64,000 nucleotides of DNA from Actinomycetospora cinnamomea (GTDB taxonomy: Bacteria; Actinomycetota; Actinomycetes; Mycobacteriales; Pseudonocardiaceae). The translations under genes and the position numbers were made by a program. Positions 62,941 through 64,000 of the stretch are shown one piece after another. Numbering within the stretch: the first letter of the stretch is position 1; each line of letters begins with the position of its first letter. The stretch is from NCBI RefSeq assembly GCF_003096675.1, contig NZ_QEKW01000018.1:22110-86109 (forward strand), read 5' to 3'. The notes beneath the pieces are model-generated. The model was not told the origin of the DNA and searched no databases. It saw nothing but the letters and a program-made list of their open reading frames with translations.

Positions 62941-63493
62941 CTACCCCGGACCGTCCGGGCGTCGACGCCACCGGGCCGCGACGAGGAGCCCACCACGAGC
63001 GGCGAGACCAGCGAGCCCCGCTCGGACACGACCACCACCAGCAGCAGCTGGGAGAGCACCTCGGTCGAGACGAGCGTGGACCTCCACGCCGGGTTCCGGA
63101 GCAGCACCTCCACCTCGGGCGTGACCTACACCAGCGAGGACGGCACGACCTACGCCCCGACGGCTGCGCGGTCGCGGAGCGCGGCGGCACGCCGTCGACG
63201 ACCACCTACGACACCGGCTACGACGGCTACGACGGCTACGACGAGTCGACGGTGACCGACGCAGACGGGGACGCCGAGACCGCGTCGGGCGACGAGGACC
63301 GGGACGGGTACGACCAGTACGCGATCTCCGATCTCCACCAGGACGGCGCGCTGGACGAGGTCGTCCTCGACACGAACGCAGACGGCTGGGGCGACGCGGC
63401 CACACGACGGCGGCGTGCGGCGAGGAGGGCCCCGTCGCGGTGGCGGACACCGACGGCGACACCGACGCGGACCTGGTGGTGCCCGCGGTGTGA
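62941..63493 (+). pseudogene. Frameshifted Asp/Thr-rich secreted-protein remnant
   Basis: Coding-like sequence runs through three frames. Frame 1 reads a Ser/Thr-rich stretch ending VTYTSEDGTTYAPT near 63160. Another frame continues STTTYDTGYDGYDGYDEST, then TDADGDAETASGDEDRDGYD, to about 63405. A third frame ends VADTDGDTDADLVVPAV at the TGA at 63491-63493. The DxDGD repeats resemble calcium-binding, thrombospondin type 3-like repeats. No clean start codon exists. It is probably decayed, next to the IS element. Confidence 0.6.
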
Positions 63494-63591
63494 CACCGCC
63501 CGCCGTGGTCGGCGGGTCGTGGGGGTGGCGGGAACGCTTCGGTTCCCGAAGGGTCCCCCGCGGCGCCTCAGACATCCCATGGGGCGGGAGG

Positions 63592-64000
63592 TCAAGCGGC
63601 GGCGGCCTGCCGGTGGGCCCAGGCGTTGGTCTCGTCGTAGCGGGTTCGGGTCTTGAGGCAGCCGTGCAGGATGCCGACGAGGCGGTTGCCGAGCTGTCGT
63701 AGCGCGGCGTGGTGGCTGGTGCCGCGGGCGCGTAGTTGGTCGTAGTAGGCCCGCGCGCCGGGTGAGGCGTTCAGCGCGCAGAACGCCCATTGGTGGACCG
63801 CGTCGCCGAGGCGGCGGTTGTGGGCGTAGCGCGCGAGCACGACGGTCCTGCGTCCCGAGGCGCGGGTGATCGGGGAGGTGCCGGCGTAGTTCCGGCGAGC
63901 CTTGTGATCTTGGTAGCGGTGCGGGTCGTCGCCGAACTCGGCGAGCACCCGGGCGCCCAGCACGGTCCCGAGTCCCGGCTGGCTGAGGTAGATCTCAGCG
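63592..64000 (-). mobile_element. IS110-family transposase, 3' part (runs off the window)
   Basis: The minus-strand frame is open from the window edge to the TGA at 63592 and gives the C-terminal 136 residues of a DEDD transposase of the IS110/IS116 type. The helix-hairpin-helix start QPGLGTVLGARVLAEFGDD is followed by YAGTSPITRASGRR, the conserved transposase_20 core, and helical sequence to the end. The catalytic N-terminal DEDD domain is outside the window. The element's left end (no terminal inverted repeats in this family) must lie downstream of 63592 and cannot be placed. Confidence 0.9.

Overview
The window is very GC-rich, with GTG starts, GTGA stop/start overlaps and almost only G or C in third codon positions. 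It carries actinobacterial core genes (FtsB, DUF501, LpqU-type transglycosylase, Mfd, MazG), an Emb-type arabinosyltransferase, PASTA and other Ser/Thr kinases, and an FHA-ABC exporter like Rv1747. This points to a mycolata-related actinomycete with an arabinan cell wall, most likely Pseudonocardiaceae (for example Pseudonocardia). The species call is inference.

Layout. (1) 0.2-4.3 kb: DUF501 - ftsB - eno on the minus strand, a TPR protein, then an LpqU-like transglycosylase. (2) 4.4-23.5 kb: an iron and surface-glycan region. It holds efeO-efeB, a divergent Emb-like arabinosyltransferase, a flippase, two GT2 glycosyltransferases, an AlkP-superfamily protein, a Gfo/Idh oxidoreductase, a polytopic GT-C-like protein, a Fe(III) ABC transporter (FbpABC type), a UGM-like flavoprotein and a UDP-glucuronate decarboxylase-like enzyme. 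Sequences resembling DtxR/IdeR iron boxes lie in four promoter regions here. (3) 23.7-29.6 kb: mazG, a SurA-like lipoprotein and mfd. In mycobacteria mfd-mazG-lpqU-eno-ftsB-DUF501 is one block, so region 2 looks like an insertion into a conserved block.

(4) 30-50 kb: mostly single housekeeping or lineage-specific genes. These are a sugar dehydrogenase lipoprotein with an EEP-family protein, an RDD membrane protein with a GQP-repeat tail, a low-molecular-weight tyrosine phosphatase with a long proline tail, an orphan AtpF-like subunit, a universal stress protein, an SRPBCC protein, a beta-propeller lipoprotein, a GMC oxidoreductase, an LCP ligase, a potassium channel, an aldehyde dehydrogenase, a DUF4185 (endo-arabinanase-type) protein and several small unknown proteins. 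(5) 50.9-53.6 kb: a class F sortase with a neighbouring Gly/Ser-rich lipoprotein, and a DUF5685 protein with a cysteine-packed tail.

(6) 53.8-62.9 kb: a phospho-signalling island. It has a PASTA kinase, an FHA-TM-sensor gene broken by a frameshift, a second kinase whose extracytoplasmic domain matches that of the FHA gene, and an FHA-FHA-ABC exporter. (7) 62.9-64 kb: a frameshifted Asp-rich gene remnant, then an IS110-family transposase that runs off the window.

The strongest leads are the iron-box-controlled glycan/iron island inside a conserved block, and the shared, apparently unnamed sensor domain of the kinase/FHA pair. No tRNA, rRNA, CRISPR array or riboswitch was seen.
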